64,000 nucleotides of DNA from Mycolicibacterium parafortuitum (GTDB taxonomy: Bacteria; Actinomycetota; Actinomycetes; Mycobacteriales; Mycobacteriaceae): positions 283,905 to 347,904 of the forward strand of contig NZ_MVID01000004.1 of assembly GCF_002086815.1 (NCBI RefSeq), in the 5' to 3' direction. The stretch's first letter is position 1, and the number at the start of each line of letters is the position of its first letter. Made by a program: the position numbers and the translations under genes. Below the pieces are notes generated by a model. That model was not told where the DNA came from. It ran no database searches and worked only from the letters and a program-made list of their open reading frames with translations. Below are positions 44,152 through 55,134 of the stretch, in pieces.

Positions 44152-44889
44152 ATGACCAACGCCGAACCGATCGACGGATCGATCGGTGCGCCGGATCCCG
44201 GCATGGTCCGCGCGGGGGCGGCGGCCGCGGCGCGGCGGCGTGAACTGAACATCAGCCAGCGGAGCCTGGCGGCTCAGGGAATCATCAACGCCGGCGCATT
44301 GATCGCCTTCGAGAAGGGCCGCAGTTGGCCGCGGGAGCGCACCCGCGCGCGGCTCGAAGAAATCCTGCAGTGGCCTCCCGGCACCATCGCGGGACTGCGC
44401 CGCGGCGAACCGGTGCGGTCCACGCCGGCCCAGGCGCCGCAGGCGCCGCCGCCCAGCGGTGACGAGGTGTCCCTGATTGCGCAGGCCGTCATCACCGCGG
44501 TGCACGCGTTCGACGCGACCGTCGCCGCGCTGCCGCCCGCCGACGACGACGCGTTCATCCCGCGGGTCACCGCGATCCTGACCGATCTGCGCCAGCTCGA
44601 GGCGGTGGCGTCCCGGGCCGCCCGCATCGGCCGGGTGACGCCGACCCTGATCAAGGCGTTGAGTACCGTGCGTGGCCTGTACGACGACCTGATGATGCGC
44701 GCCGCACGCGCGCCGCGCGCGACGCTCGGGCATCGGCTCTACGCCGCGCGCCGCCGCGCCAACCTGACCGTGCTCGAAACCGCGCAGGCAGCAGGCGTTT
44801 CCGAGCAGGCCATCGAGCACAGCGAAGCGGGAGAACAGATCTCGTCAGCCGAGGCCGACGCGATCGAGGCCCTCATCGGCCAGATCTGA
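44152..44889 (+). CDS. Two-HTH XRE-like DNA-binding protein
   Basis: The protein has 245 residues. Helix-turn-helix regions appear at both ends: ELNISQRSLAAQG near residues 32-60 and ANLTVLETAQAAGVSEQAIE near 202-230. The middle (about 100-185) is a helical Ala/Arg-rich domain. I do not recognise it as EspR. It sits between whiB6 and the MinD-like gene, converging on the latter with 4 bp between stops. A role in ESX-1 control is plausible but unproven. Confidence 0.7.
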   Translation: MTNAEPIDGSIGAPDPGMVRAGAAAAARRRELNISQRSLAAQGIINAGALIAFEKGRSWPRERTRARLEEILQWPPGTIAGLRRGEPVRSTPAQAPQAPPPSGDEVSLIAQAVITAVHAFDATVAALPPADDDAFIPRVTAILTDLRQLEAVASRAARIGRVTPTLIKALSTVRGLYDDLMMRAARAPRATLGHRLYAARRRANLTVLETAQAAGVSEQAIEHSEAGEQISSAEADAIEALIGQI

Positions 44890-44893
44890 CGCG

Positions 44894-46021
44894 TCAGCGC
44901 CGGTCGCGGTGGCGGTCGTCCTGGGTCGGGTAGAAGCTGGCCAGTGCCGCGCACACCTCGACAAGCTTGCGGCGGGCGGTGCGCGACATCTGCGCGCTGC
45001 CGTCGATCACGCCACCCGGGCGCAGCCGCCCGTCGAACGGCACCTCGACGACGAGCTGTCCGTGCCCGGAAAACTGGTCGGCCAGAATGCTTTTCGTTCG
45101 CTTGTCGGCATGTCCGTCGCTGTCGTTGAGCACCACGACGGTGTTCTGCAGCAATGAGGTCATCCCACGGGCGGTGAGCCAGTCCAATGCCTGACCCGCG
45201 GCGGCCGCACCGTCCACCCACGGTGACGACACCACCACCAGCGCGTCGAGATCGCGCAGCACCTCCTGGGTGACGGGCGAATCCATCGTCGAGCTGCAAT
45301 CCACGATCGCGATGGAGAAATGCCGATCCAGCCGGGCCATCGCCTCGCGGTAGATCGCGGCGTCGAGCACCCGCCTGCGCGCGGGGCTGGCTTCGCCAGC
45401 GAGCACGTAGAGACCGGAGGCGTTGTGGCCCAGCCGGTTACGTAGGTCGGCGAACGTCTCGAGATGCTGATCTGCGGTCAGTTCCCAGAACGATCCCTGC
45501 GCCTTCGGGTCCACCCGGCTGCCCAGCTTGCCGAATGCGGTATCCGCGTCGACGGCGATCACCCGGTCCTCCTGGCGCAGCTCGGCGAAGATCGAGCCGA
45601 TACAGGCCGACACGGTCGTCTTGCCGACACCGCCCTTGCCCATCACCCCGACCTTGAAATGCCCGCGCAGCGGACCGCGCACAGCAGCCTCAAGAGCGGC
45701 CAGCCGCCGCTCCTGTGGGGATGGTCCGAGATTGACGAGGCCGAAGGTGGCCTTGTAGAGCGCCAGCCGCCAACCGTGACCGGGCAGCTCCTTCGGCGTC
45801 GGGACCAACTCCTGGGACCGGATGCCGTCGGCGTAACTCGCGGGTTGCGGCGGCCTCGTCGGTTGCGGCGCCGTGGTCTGCACCGGCTGCGGAGGCCATG
45901 GCTGCAGCGGGGGAGGGACAGGCTGGCTGACCGGAGGGACCGGGCGGGTGGGCGGTGTCCAGTCCGGCGGGGCGGTGGTGGGCATCTGCTCGGTCCGCAG
46001 GGTCTCGTCGCGGTCTGTCAC
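44894..46021 (-). CDS. MinD/ParA-like ATPase with Pro-rich N-terminus
   Basis: A GTG at 46021 gives 375 residues. The first 85 are Pro/Gln/Thr-rich. A P-loop GKGGVGKTTVSACIGS (deviant Walker A), VIAVDADTAFGKLG and IAIVDCSSTMDSPV follow. The layout matches EspI and its paralogues in mycobacteria; Rv3860 near whiB6 in M. tuberculosis is the probable counterpart. Such proteins may tune secretion or polar placement. A minus-strand TATGACT 15 bp upstream suggests a very short leader. Confidence 0.8.
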   Translation of the reverse strand: MTDRDETLRTEQMPTTAPPDWTPPTRPVPPVSQPVPPPLQPWPPQPVQTTAPQPTRPPQPASYADGIRSQELVPTPKELPGHGWRLALYKATFGLVNLGPSPQERRLAALEAAVRGPLRGHFKVGVMGKGGVGKTTVSACIGSIFAELRQEDRVIAVDADTAFGKLGSRVDPKAQGSFWELTADQHLETFADLRNRLGHNASGLYVLAGEASPARRRVLDAAIYREAMARLDRHFSIAIVDCSSTMDSPVTQEVLRDLDALVVVSSPWVDGAAAAGQALDWLTARGMTSLLQNTVVVLNDSDGHADKRTKSILADQFSGHGQLVVEVPFDGRLRPGGVIDGSAQMSRTARRKLVEVCAALASFYPTQDDRHRDRR

Positions 46022-46390
46022 TCCACAAGCCTAGTCATACCAGTACCCCAGCAAACAAGTCGACGGGCAGTGCGAAGGGTCGTCGGGCCTCGGAACGAAC
46101 GCTTTGTCGCCACCGTTGTCCGCAGGCCTGACCTCCGACCGCTGGGAGTGGCGAAAAGCCAAACAAAATTTGCGAGTGCGTCAACGTAGCTGGTACGGCG
46201 CGAAACTCGGCACTAGTGAGGCGTGTTCTCCGCGTGCGTGGCGGCGTACCGCGATCGAGAAAAATAGTGTGCTGGACCCTCCAATTCCGCTGGTACAGTC
46301 CCCCGGGGAAGGGATGTGCCAGATGGTTCAGATCGATGTTCCAAGGGGGTGTGGCAAAGCAATGCCTGACCCCTTGGGAGGCGCTCTGTG
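46022..46390. promoter_or_regulatory. Control region upstream of espG1
   Basis: The 369 bp between the MinD-like gene and espG1 contain no convincing gene, and espE/espF are not here. A rightward TGGACC (46272-46277) and TACAGT (46294-46299), 16 bp apart, could be the ESX-1 operon promoter. A GGGAGG at 46375-46380 is the espG1 ribosome site. The leader would be about 85 nt. Confidence 0.45.
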
Positions 46391-47254
46391 GTGACCGGTC
46401 CGTTGTTTCGGAACCTCGAACCCACCCACTACGACGACGTGGTGGGGGTCGAGCTCACGATCGACGGGATGCTGGTCATCGCCGACCGCCTCCAACTCGT
46501 CGACTTCCCACCGGCGCTGGGAATCCGGCCGAACATTCCCTACGAGGACCAACGCAAGCTCGTCTGGGAGCAGGTGACGCGCGATCTGACGGCGCAGGGA
46601 GTCCTGGACGCCCACGGAGGCCCACACCCCGAGGTGGCGGCGATGGTGGACACGCTCAGCCGTGCCGACCGGACCCTGGATTGCCGATGGTGGCGCCGCG
46701 ATGCCGGCGAGAAGATGGTCCGATTCGTGGTGTGCCGCAAGGGTGATCGGCACGTCGTCGCCGCTCGTGATGACGAGATGCTGGTCCTGCAACGGGTCGC
46801 GCCGCAGATCGGGCTCGCGGCGATGCTGACGGTCGTCATCGGCGCCGGAACGCCTGCCGATGTCGAGCCACTCACCGGGATCGTCAGCTCCCTGGCCGAG
46901 ACCCGCACCGCGGATCAGCTCAGCGGCTACGGTCAGCCGCCACACTCGGCGAAGATCTACGCCGAAGCGATCGCCGCACCGGACAGCTGGGTGGAGATCA
47001 CCGCCGGCGAACGGCATCCGGGTGGGACGCACTCCGAGGCGGGCATCGGCGCCGGCGTACTGGACTGCTCGCACGGCCGCATCGTGTCGATTCCGCGGCG
47101 CGTCAACGGCGAACTGTACGGAAGTTTCCTGCCGGGCACGCAGGACAACCTGCAACGCGCGCTCGACGGCCTCGTCGAGTTCCTGCCCTCCGCAACATGG
47201 TTCGAACACAAGGACGTCGGCGCACCGGAGCGCCACCACTCCTTCGCGCACTAG
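46391..47254 (+). CDS. espG1: ESX-1 PE/PPE chaperone EspG1
   Basis: The GTG at 46391 gives 287 residues beginning VTGPLFRN. VVGVELTIDGMLVIADRL, LGIRPNIP and DLTAQGVLD follow M. tuberculosis EspG1 closely as I remember it. EspG proteins bind the tip of PPE partners in the cytosol and keep PE-PPE pairs soluble until export. Here the client should be PE35-PPE68. A GTG one codon earlier (46388) is also possible. First gene of the ESX-1 operon in this genome. Confidence 0.92.
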   Translation: MTGPLFRNLEPTHYDDVVGVELTIDGMLVIADRLQLVDFPPALGIRPNIPYEDQRKLVWEQVTRDLTAQGVLDAHGGPHPEVAAMVDTLSRADRTLDCRWWRRDAGEKMVRFVVCRKGDRHVVAARDDEMLVLQRVAPQIGLAAMLTVVIGAGTPADVEPLTGIVSSLAETRTADQLSGYGQPPHSAKIYAEAIAAPDSWVEITAGERHPGGTHSEAGIGAGVLDCSHGRIVSIPRRVNGELYGSFLPGTQDNLQRALDGLVEFLPSATWFEHKDVGAPERHHSFAH

Positions 47255-47270
47255 GAAAGGCGAAGACACG

Positions 47271-47786
47271 GTGCCCAACCCCCCGCCCGGTTCCCACTCT
47301 TCGGATTTCGCCGAGGATGGGGACTTCTACGACCTGGCGGCGCTCGACCTGCCTGCCGCCGACACCAGCGACGCCGACAGCGGGCTCAGCGAAATCCTCG
47401 GTGACTACCCGTCTTCGGATGCCTATTCGGACTCCGCGGACTACGAGGCCGGTATGCCGATGTTCACCGTCACGAATCCGCCCGGCACCGTGACCGTCAC
47501 GACCTACATCGACGGCAGTGTCCACGACGTCGAACTGTCGGCGGGTGCGGCGACGCTGAGCGAGGTGATGCTGGCCGACGAGATCGTCGTCATCGCCGGG
47601 CTGGCGACACAGGATGCCAGGTCGGCCCAGTACACGATGATGCTCGACGGAATGCGCGAGCAAGGCCACGACAGCGTGGCGACCCGGGACTTCCTCGCCC
47701 GGGATCTGAATCTGCCCACTCCGGAACAGGCTCGCACGGCCCGCGCCGAGCTGTTCATGAACCGTTACGCAGGTGACCATGACTGA
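47271..47786 (+). CDS. espH: ESX-1 secretion-associated protein EspH
   Basis: A GTG start after AGGAAAGG gives 171 residues. The N-terminal third is acidic and Asp/Ser/Tyr-rich and likely disordered. The C-terminal part (FTVTNPPGTVTVTTYIDG, RTARAELFMNRY) is conserved in EspH. EspH binds EspE and stabilises it in M. marinum, so its presence without a local espE is notable. It overlaps eccA1 by 8 bp. Confidence 0.88.
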   Translation: MPNPPPGSHSSDFAEDGDFYDLAALDLPAADTSDADSGLSEILGDYPSSDAYSDSADYEAGMPMFTVTNPPGTVTVTTYIDGSVHDVELSAGAATLSEVMLADEIVVIAGLATQDARSAQYTMMLDGMREQGHDSVATRDFLARDLNLPTPEQARTARAELFMNRYAGDHD

Positions 47787-49497
47787 CCAATTGGCCGGCG
47801 TCTTCGGCACCGCGGTGGGGCTGCTGCCCACCGCGCAGGCCCGCTCGCTCGAACTGTTCACCGAGATCACGACGTTCGACGAGGCTGCGTGCGATGCGTG
47901 GGTGGGCCGGATCCGCTGCGGTGACACCGACCGGGTCACGATGTTCCGGGCGTGGTACTCGCGCAACAACTTCGGCCAGCTCGCCAGCTCCGCCGAGGTG
48001 TCGATGAACAGTCTGGGCGCGCGGGTTCCGATCGGCGGCATGTTCGGCGACATCACCTACCCGGTCAACTCGCCGCTGTCGATCACGTTGAGCTTCGCGG
48101 TCAGCGAAGCGGCGGCGGGCAACTACGCCGACGCGATGGAGGCGCTCGACACCGCCCCGGCTGCGGGTGGCGAGCACCTGGTGGCGTGGGTCAAGGCGGT
48201 CATCTACGCGGCCGCCGAACGCTGGAGCGACGTCATCGATCAGGTGCGCTCCGCGTCGTCCTGGCCGGACAAGTTCCTGACCGGCGCGGCGCTGGTGGCC
48301 CACGGCGTCGCCGCGGCCAACCTCGGTCTGTTCACCGAGGCCGAGCGGCGCCTGGTGGAAGCGAACTCGGGGCCGGCCGCCCAGGCCTGTAACCGCGTGA
48401 TCGCGTGGTACTCGGCGATGGCCTATCGCGGGCTGGGCAACGAAGACGCCGCGGTGCGTCTGCTCGAATGGCTTCAAGTGTCTCACCCGTCGCCCGACGT
48501 GGCTGCGGCACTGCGGGATACGTCGTACCGGCTGCAGACCACCACGGCCGAGAAGATCGCGTCGCGCCGCGACCCGTGGGATCCGGCCAGCGCGCAGGCC
48601 GACAACTCCGGCCGGGAGAGCATGCTGGCCGACGCGCAGGCCGAGTTGGACCGCCAGATCGGCCTGACCAGGGTCAAGGAGCAGATCGAGCGCTACCGCG
48701 CGGCCACCCAGATGGCGAGAGTGCGTGCCGCACGCGGGATGAAGGTCGCCCAGGCGTCCAAGCACATGATCTTCACCGGACCTCCCGGAACAGGCAAGAC
48801 GACCATCGCGCGGGTCGTCGCCCAGATCCTGGCCGGGCTCGGGGTCATCGCCGAACCGAAACTGGTCGAGACCTCCCGCAAGGACTTCGTCGCCGAGTAC
48901 GAGGGACAGTCGTCGTCCAAGACCGCCCGCACGATCGACCGCGCGATGGACGGGGTGCTGTTCATCGACGAGGCCTACACCCTGGTGCAGGAGCGCGACG
49001 GGCGGGCCGACCCATTCGGCACCGAGGCGCTGGACACTCTGCTCGCGCGGATGGAGAACGACCGTGACCGCCTTGTCGTCATCATCGCCGGCTACAGCAA
49101 CGACATCGACCGGCTGCTGGAGAGCAACGACGGTCTGCGGTCGCGGTTCGCCACCCGCATCGAGTTCGACTCCTATTCCCCCGAGGAGATCGTCGACATC
49201 GCAAAGGTCATTGCGGCCGGCAACGATTCGAGCCTCAGTGACGACGCGGCCAAGCACGTGCTGGACGCCGCTACCCTGCTGACGCAGAGCACCACCAACG
49301 GCAAACCGGCACTCGACATCGCAGGTAACGGCCGATATGCCCGGCAGTTGGTGGAGGCCGGGGAACAGAATCGCGACATGCGGTTGGCCCGCTCGCTGGA
49401 CTTCGACAACCTCGACGTGGACACGCTCAGCGAGATCACCGGCGACGACATCGACGCCGCGATCACCTCCGTGCACGCCCGATTGAATCTCGGGTGA
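47779..49497 (+). CDS. eccA1: ESX-1 AAA+ ATPase EccA1
   Basis: ATG 47779 gives 572 residues starting MTDQLAGVFG, as in M. tuberculosis. The N-terminal TPR-like domain (about 1-280) precedes a CbbX-type AAA+ domain with Walker A FTGPPGTGKTT, Walker B GVLFIDEAYTLVQE and RSRFATRIEF. EccA1 is cytosolic and is thought to release EspG from PE/PPE substrates or prepare them for export. A GTG two codons upstream (47773) is less likely. Confidence 0.95.
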   Translation: MTDQLAGVFGTAVGLLPTAQARSLELFTEITTFDEAACDAWVGRIRCGDTDRVTMFRAWYSRNNFGQLASSAEVSMNSLGARVPIGGMFGDITYPVNSPLSITLSFAVSEAAAGNYADAMEALDTAPAAGGEHLVAWVKAVIYAAAERWSDVIDQVRSASSWPDKFLTGAALVAHGVAAANLGLFTEAERRLVEANSGPAAQACNRVIAWYSAMAYRGLGNEDAAVRLLEWLQVSHPSPDVAAALRDTSYRLQTTTAEKIASRRDPWDPASAQADNSGRESMLADAQAELDRQIGLTRVKEQIERYRAATQMARVRAARGMKVAQASKHMIFTGPPGTGKTTIARVVAQILAGLGVIAEPKLVETSRKDFVAEYEGQSSSKTARTIDRAMDGVLFIDEAYTLVQERDGRADPFGTEALDTLLARMENDRDRLVVIIAGYSNDIDRLLESNDGLRSRFATRIEFDSYSPEEIVDIAKVIAAGNDSSLSDDAAKHVLDAATLLTQSTTNGKPALDIAGNGRYARQLVEAGEQNRDMRLARSLDFDNLDVDTLSEITGDDIDAAITSVHARLNLG

Positions 49498-49500
49498 CGC

Positions 49501-50982
49501 GTGGCGGGATTCAGGCTCACCACCAAGGTTCAGGTCAGCGGCTGGCGGTTTCTGCTCCGCCGCGTCGAACACGCGATCGTGCGGCGCGACACTCGGATGT
49601 TCGACGATCCGCTGCAGTTCTACAGCCGCGCGGTCACCGCGGGCATCGTCATCTCGGTGCTGATCTGCGTCGGCGCGGTCCTGCTGGCCTACTTCAAACC
49701 GCTCGGCAAGCGCGGCGAGGACACCTTGCTCGTCGACCGCTCGACCAACCAGCTCTACCTCGTGCTGCCGAACAGCTCCCAGCTGCGGCCCGTGTACAAC
49801 CTGACCTCGGCGCGGCTGATCCTCGGTGACGGCAAGGAACCCGTCGCGGTGAAATCCGAAGAGCTGAACACGATGCCGAAGGGCCAGCCGGTCGGAATCC
49901 CCGGCGCGCCGTACGCGACGCCGGTGTCGTCGTCCGCGGATTCGCAGTGGAGCCTGTGCGACACCGCGATCAAGCCCGACAGCGTGGCCCCCGCCGTGGA
50001 GTCCTCGGTGCTCGTCACCCCGCTGGCGCTGGACGCGACCGTCGGCGAGATGCGCCCCGAGCAGGGCATGCTCGTCACCTACGAGAACCAGAACTGGCTC
50101 GTCACCGCCACGGGCAGGCACCTCATCGACCTCGCCGATCGTGCCGTGACCTCGGCGGTCGGAATCCCGGTGACCGCACGGCCCACCCCGATCTCCGAGG
50201 GGCTGTTCAACGCGCTGCCCGACGCGGGTCCGTGGCGCCTGCCGGTGATCCCGGGAGCCGGTGCCCCGAACACGCTGGGGCTGCCGCCGCAACTGGTGAT
50301 CGGTTCGGTGTTCGCGACGATGACCGGTCCGGACGACCGCGCCGCTGCCCAGCACCACGTGGTGCTGTCCACCGGCGTCGCGAAGGTCAACGACACCACC
50401 GCGGCCGCGCTGCGCGCGACGAACTCCTACGGGCTTGTCGAGCCGCCGGGGATGGAATCGAGCGCCGTGGCCCGGGTGCCCGAGCAGGTGTACGACTCCC
50501 CGCTTCCGGAGGTGCCGATGGATGTGCTGTCCCGCGAACAGCTTCCGACGCTGTGCTGGTCGTGGCAGCGCGTGGCCGGTGACCAGGCGCCGGAGATCTC
50601 CGTGATCGCCGGGCGCCGCCTTCCGCTGCCGCCCGCCGCGATGACCACTGGCATCGACCAGATCACCGGTGACGCGACGGTCTACATCGACGGCGGCCGG
50701 TACATCCAACTGCAGTCGCCGGACCCGCGATACGGCGAGAACCTGTACTACATCGACCCGCAGGGCGTCCGCTACGGCCTGCCGGATCAGGACACCGCGG
50801 CCAAGCTGGGCCTGACGGCACCGGTCACCGCGCCGTGGCAGGCGGTGGGCCTGCTGGTGGACGGACCCGTGCTCTCGCAGCAGGGCGCCCTCGTCGAACA
50901 CGACACCGTGGCCCCGAACCCGAACCCGCGCAGGGCCGGCGGCGAGTCCGCGACCGCGGCCGGTAACGGAGGTGGAGGATGA
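49501..50982 (+). CDS. eccB1: ESX-1 membrane complex subunit EccB1
   Basis: A GTG start gives 493 residues. A cytosolic N-terminus ([19 protein letters not shown]) is followed by one membrane helix (about residues 42-64) and a large periplasmic domain with repeated beta-type folds. Two cysteines (SLCDTAI and TLCWSW) probably form the conserved disulfide. EccB assembles with EccC, EccD and EccE in the hexameric pore. It overlaps eccCa1 (ATGA). Confidence 0.95.
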   Translation: MAGFRLTTKVQVSGWRFLLRRVEHAIVRRDTRMFDDPLQFYSRAVTAGIVISVLICVGAVLLAYFKPLGKRGEDTLLVDRSTNQLYLVLPNSSQLRPVYNLTSARLILGDGKEPVAVKSEELNTMPKGQPVGIPGAPYATPVSSSADSQWSLCDTAIKPDSVAPAVESSVLVTPLALDATVGEMRPEQGMLVTYENQNWLVTATGRHLIDLADRAVTSAVGIPVTARPTPISEGLFNALPDAGPWRLPVIPGAGAPNTLGLPPQLVIGSVFATMTGPDDRAAAQHHVVLSTGVAKVNDTTAAALRATNSYGLVEPPGMESSAVARVPEQVYDSPLPEVPMDVLSREQLPTLCWSWQRVAGDQAPEISVIAGRRLPLPPAAMTTGIDQITGDATVYIDGGRYIQLQSPDPRYGENLYYIDPQGVRYGLPDQDTAAKLGLTAPVTAPWQAVGLLVDGPVLSQQGALVEHDTVAPNPNPRRAGGESATAAGNGGGG

Positions 50983-53210
50983 CGACCCGGAAGTTCACCC
51001 CGATCATCAAGCGCGGGCCCCGGCTGACCCCGGGCGAGATCAACGTCACCCCGCCCGAGGATCTCGGCGTCGACATCCCGCCGTCGGGCATGCAGAAGGC
51101 GCTGCCGTGGGTGATGGGCGGCTGCATGCTCGGCATGATCGCCATCCTGATCTTCGGTGGCTTGCGCAGCTTTTCGCCGTACATGCTGATGATGCCGATG
51201 ATGGTGGTGATGGGCGCCGTCGGCATGATGGCCGGCGGTGGCGGCGGCGGTAAGAAGATGCCCGAGATCAACGCCGACCGCAAGGAGTACCTGCGGTACC
51301 TGGCCGGGTTGCGCACCCGGGTCACGTCCTCGGCGGCCGCGCAGGTCTCGTTCTTCAACTACCACGCACCGCACCCCGACGACCTGCTGTCCGTGGTCGG
51401 GACGCACCGGCAGTGGTCGAGGGCCTCGAACAACGACTTCTACGCGGCCACCCGGATCGGCCTGGGTTCAGAACCCGCCGTCGACCGGTTGCTCAAGCCG
51501 TCCGTCGGCGCCGAACTCGCCGGCCCGGCCGGGGCGCCGCAACCGCACCTCGAACCGGTCAGCCATATGTGGGTCACGAAGTTCCTGCGCACCCACGGCC
51601 TGATCCACGACTGCCCGAAACTGGTGCAGCTGAAGACCTTCCCCACCATCGCTATCGGCGGCGACCCCGACGGCGCGGCGCAGTTGCTCACCGCGATGAT
51701 CTGCCACCTGGCGGTGTTCCATCCGCCGGACATGCTGCAGATGCGGGTCCTGACCGACGACCCGGAGGACCCGACGTGGGCGTGGCTCAAATGGCTTCCG
51801 CACCTGCAGCACGATTCGGACACCGACGCGGCCGGCCACACCCGGATGGTGTTCACCCGTCCGGACGCCCTCGGTGACCTGACCGCGCGCGGTCCCCACA
51901 CCGCCGATGCGACACCGAGCGGCCCTTACGTCATCGTGATCGACTTGACCGGCGGCAGAGCGGGATTCCCGATGGACGGCCGTTCCGGCGTCACCGTCAT
52001 CACGCTCGGCAACCACAAGTCCACCTACCGGATCCGGGTGAACGCCGCCGACGGGACCGCCGACGACAAACTCCCCGGAGCGTCGTTCCGGCTGGTCGCC
52101 GGCGACGTCGACCGGATGACCCCGGGGCAGGCCGAACGTGTGGCGCGCAAGCTCGCCGGATGGTCGATCACCGGAACCATCATCGACAAGGGCACCCGGG
52201 TGCAGAAGAAGGTCGCCACCGAGTGGCACGAGATCGTCGGTGCGAAATCGGTGGAGGACGTGACTCCGGCGCGGTGGCGGATGTTCGCCGACACCGACCG
52301 GGACCGACTGCGGATCCCGTTCGGGCATGAGCTCAAGACCGGCGACGTGATGTACCTCGACATCAAGGAGGGCGCCGAGTTCGGTGCGGGTCCGCACGGA
52401 ATGCTGATCGGCACCACGGGTTCGGGCAAATCGGAGTTCCTGCGCACCCTGATCCTGTCGTTGGCCGCGACCCACCATCCCGACCAGGTGAACCTGTTGC
52501 TGACCGACTTCAAAGGCGGCTCGACATTCCTCGGCATGGAGAAGCTTCCGCACACCGCCGCGGTGGTGACCAACATGGAGGAGGAGGCCGAACTCGTCAG
52601 CCGCATGGGTGAGGTGCTCACCGGCGAACTCGACCGCAGGCAGTCGATCCTGCGCCAGGCCGGCATCGAGGTCGGGGCCGCCGGTGCGCTCTCGGGCGTC
52701 GCCGAGTACGAGAAGCACCGTGAGCGCGGAGCGGATCTTCCACCGCTGCCGACGCTGTTCGTCGTCGTCGACGAGTTCGCCGAGCTGCTGCAGAACCACC
52801 CCGACTTCATCCAGTTGTTCGACCGGATCTGCCGCGTGGGCCGATCCCTGCGGGTGCATCTGCTGCTGGCCACCCAGTCGCTCAATACCGGCGGCACCCG
52901 GATCGACAAACTCGAACCCAACCTGACCTACCGAATCGCGCTGCGCACCACCAGCTCCGCGGAGTCCAAGGCGGTCATCGGCACGCCGGAGGCGCAGTAC
53001 ATCACCAACAAGGAGAGCGGTGTGGGCTTCCTGCGGGTGGGGATGGAGGATCCCGTGAAATTCCAGAGCGTGTACACCGGCAACCCGTACGCGCCGACGG
53101 TGGTGGGGCCCGGTGACGACGACGGCGAACCAGGCGCGCACGCCGATACCAGTATTCGGATCCATCGGTTCACCACGGCGCCGATCCTGGACGCGAGCGT
53201 GGTCCGATGA
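50979..53210 (+). CDS. eccCa1: ESX-1 FtsK/SpoIIIE ATPase EccCa1
   Basis: The protein has 743 residues. The N-terminus [18 protein letters not shown] leads to two membrane helices (about 40-85), a DUF-type stalk ATPase, and one FtsK domain with Walker [11 protein letters not shown]. It drives substrate export together with EccCb1. The split EccC is specific to ESX-1; other ESX systems have a single chain. The ATG follows GGAGGTGGAGG and overlaps eccB1. Confidence 0.95.
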   Translation: MTTRKFTPIIKRGPRLTPGEINVTPPEDLGVDIPPSGMQKALPWVMGGCMLGMIAILIFGGLRSFSPYMLMMPMMVVMGAVGMMAGGGGGGKKMPEINADRKEYLRYLAGLRTRVTSSAAAQVSFFNYHAPHPDDLLSVVGTHRQWSRASNNDFYAATRIGLGSEPAVDRLLKPSVGAELAGPAGAPQPHLEPVSHMWVTKFLRTHGLIHDCPKLVQLKTFPTIAIGGDPDGAAQLLTAMICHLAVFHPPDMLQMRVLTDDPEDPTWAWLKWLPHLQHDSDTDAAGHTRMVFTRPDALGDLTARGPHTADATPSGPYVIVIDLTGGRAGFPMDGRSGVTVITLGNHKSTYRIRVNAADGTADDKLPGASFRLVAGDVDRMTPGQAERVARKLAGWSITGTIIDKGTRVQKKVATEWHEIVGAKSVEDVTPARWRMFADTDRDRLRIPFGHELKTGDVMYLDIKEGAEFGAGPHGMLIGTTGSGKSEFLRTLILSLAATHHPDQVNLLLTDFKGGSTFLGMEKLPHTAAVVTNMEEEAELVSRMGEVLTGELDRRQSILRQAGIEVGAAGALSGVAEYEKHRERGADLPPLPTLFVVVDEFAELLQNHPDFIQLFDRICRVGRSLRVHLLLATQSLNTGGTRIDKLEPNLTYRIALRTTSSAESKAVIGTPEAQYITNKESGVGFLRVGMEDPVKFQSVYTGNPYAPTVVGPGDDDGEPGAHADTSIRIHRFTTAPILDASVVR

Positions 53211-54958
53211 GCATCGACACCGGGTCGAAGGTGCTGCGCGAGGTGGTGCTCGAGCAGCTGACCACCGGGGAGAACCACGCGTACCGGATGTGGCTCCCCC
53301 CGCTGGCGCAGCCGACGCCGGTCAACGAACTGGTCGCACGTGACTATCAGCGGCGCCCGCTGCGGGTCGGTCTCGGGGTCATGGACGAGCCCCGCAGGCA
53401 CCGCCAGGAGGTGTGGGGGATCGACCTGACCACGGCGGCGGGCAACATCGCGATCGGCGGCGCCCCGCAGACCGGCAAGTCGACGCTGCTGCAGACGTTC
53501 ATCCTGTCGGCCGCCGCGTCACACACCCCGAGGCAGATCCAGTTCTACTGCGTGGACATGGGCGGTGGCGGCCTGATGTACGTCGAGGATCTGCCACACG
53601 TCGGAGGTGTCGCGACCCGCGCCGAACCCGACCGGGTCAATCGCGTCGTCGCCGAAGTGAAAACCGTGCTGCGACAACGTGAGCAAATGTTCAAGCAGTA
53701 CAGAGTGGGATCGGTCGCCGACTACCGCGCGATGCGCGAGGACCCGAGCCATCCCGCGTCGGCGGACCCGTTCGGCGACGTGTTCCTGGTGATCGACGGG
53801 TGGCCGGCGTTCGCCGCGGAGTTCGACGCGCTGGAACCGACGGTGCAGGACATCGCCGGTCAGGGTCTGGCCTACGGCGTGCACACGATGATCTCGACCC
53901 CGCGGTGGACGGAGCTGCGGGCGCGGATCCGCGACTACCTCGGCACCAAGATCGAGTTCCGCCTCGGCGATGTCAACGAGACCCAGATCGACCGCGTCAC
54001 GCGGGAAATCCCGGTGAACCGGCCAGGACGGGCGGTGTCGACCGAGAAGCACCATTTGATGATCGGTGTGCCCCGGCTCGACGGCGTGCATAGCGCCGAA
54101 GGCCTAGTGTCGGCGATGACTGCCGCGGTGAAGGAGATCTCGGCACGTCACACCGACGAAGCACCGCCGGTCCGGGTGTTGCCCAGCCGGATTCATCTGC
54201 GCGACATGGATCAGAACCCAGCCGGGCCAGACTCCGACTACCGCACGCGCTGGACGATCCCGGTGGGCTTGCGGGAAGCGGATCTCACGGTGGCGAACAA
54301 CCAGATGTTCAGCACGCCGCACCAGTTGATCTTCGGGGCGCCCAAATCGGGCAAGACCACGATCGCGCACGCGATCGCCCAGGCGATCTGCGCGCGCAAC
54401 AGTCCCAAGCAGGTGCGGTTCATGATCGCCGATTACCGGTCGGGCCTGTTGGAGGCCGTCCCGGAGAGCCACCTTCTCCCGGCCGGAGCGATCAACCGCA
54501 ACCAGGGTGCTCTGGAGGAGTCGATCAAGGCGTTGGCGGTGATCCTGTCCAAGCGGCTGCCGCCGGCGGACCTGACACCGTCGCAGCTGCGGGCGCGCTC
54601 GTGGTGGGAAGGACCCGACATCGTGCTGCTGGTCGACGACTGGCACATGATCACGGCCGCGGGAGCCATGATGCCGCCGATGGCTCCGCTGGGACCGTTG
54701 CTGCCCGCGGCGGCGGACATCGGGCTGCACCTGGTGGTCACCTGTCAGATGAGCCATGCCAGCCGGGCGACGATGGACAAGTTCGTGGGTGCGGCGTACG
54801 GGTCGGGAACGCCGACGATGTTCCTGTCCGGGGAGCGACAGGATTTCCCGTCGAGGGAGATCATCGTCAAGAAACGGCCCCCTGGGCAGGCGTTCTGGGT
54901 GACGCCCGACGCCAAGGAAGTGATCCAGGCAGCCTATGTGGATCCACCCGAAGAATAA
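53207..54958 (+). CDS. eccCb1: ESX-1 FtsK/SpoIIIE ATPase EccCb1
   Basis: The protein has 583 residues and is soluble. Two ATPase domains are visible, with P-loops [12 protein letters not shown] (about residue 85) and [13 protein letters not shown] (about 378). In M. tuberculosis the C-terminal domain binds the EsxB tail. The ATG overlaps eccCa1 (ATGA). A 176 bp AT-richer gap follows before the substrate genes. Confidence 0.95.
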   Translation: MSIDTGSKVLREVVLEQLTTGENHAYRMWLPPLAQPTPVNELVARDYQRRPLRVGLGVMDEPRRHRQEVWGIDLTTAAGNIAIGGAPQTGKSTLLQTFILSAAASHTPRQIQFYCVDMGGGGLMYVEDLPHVGGVATRAEPDRVNRVVAEVKTVLRQREQMFKQYRVGSVADYRAMREDPSHPASADPFGDVFLVIDGWPAFAAEFDALEPTVQDIAGQGLAYGVHTMISTPRWTELRARIRDYLGTKIEFRLGDVNETQIDRVTREIPVNRPGRAVSTEKHHLMIGVPRLDGVHSAEGLVSAMTAAVKEISARHTDEAPPVRVLPSRIHLRDMDQNPAGPDSDYRTRWTIPVGLREADLTVANNQMFSTPHQLIFGAPKSGKTTIAHAIAQAICARNSPKQVRFMIADYRSGLLEAVPESHLLPAGAINRNQGALEESIKALAVILSKRLPPADLTPSQLRARSWWEGPDIVLLVDDWHMITAAGAMMPPMAPLGPLLPAAADIGLHLVVTCQMSHASRATMDKFVGAAYGSGTPTMFLSGERQDFPSREIIVKKRPPGQAFWVTPDAKEVIQAAYVDPPEE

Positions 54959-55134
54959 GTGTTCTGACCCCCTGCGGAATGCGGTTAATATGGGTGAAGC
55001 GGTACTCCAGCAAATCAAATAGCGCTCTCGCGAACCATTATTGTCCCTACAGTAAAAATTGCGAATGATTCTGCGCCAGCATCTTTGCCAAAGATAAATA
55101 CATCAATGTGTTTCACGATATGAGGAGACAGCAA
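54959..55134 (+). promoter_or_regulatory. AT-rich promoter region of the PE35-PPE68-esxBA unit
   Basis: These 176 bp are clearly less GC-rich than surrounding coding DNA, with runs such as CAGTAAAAATTG and AAAGATAAATAC. A good -10, TAATAT (54986-54991), lies 18 bp after TTCTGA (54962-54967). A second TACAGT is at 55048-55053. GAGGAGA just before 55135 is the PE35 ribosome site. Separate strong expression of the Esx substrates is inferred. Confidence 0.5.

Noticed and set aside
47755..50901. 1,048-codon open frame on the minus strand opposite eccA1 and eccB1
   Set aside because: It mirrors two well-conserved ESX genes, is Arg/His/Gly/Val-rich and matches no domain. Long antisense frames are normal in GC-rich DNA with this codon bias.
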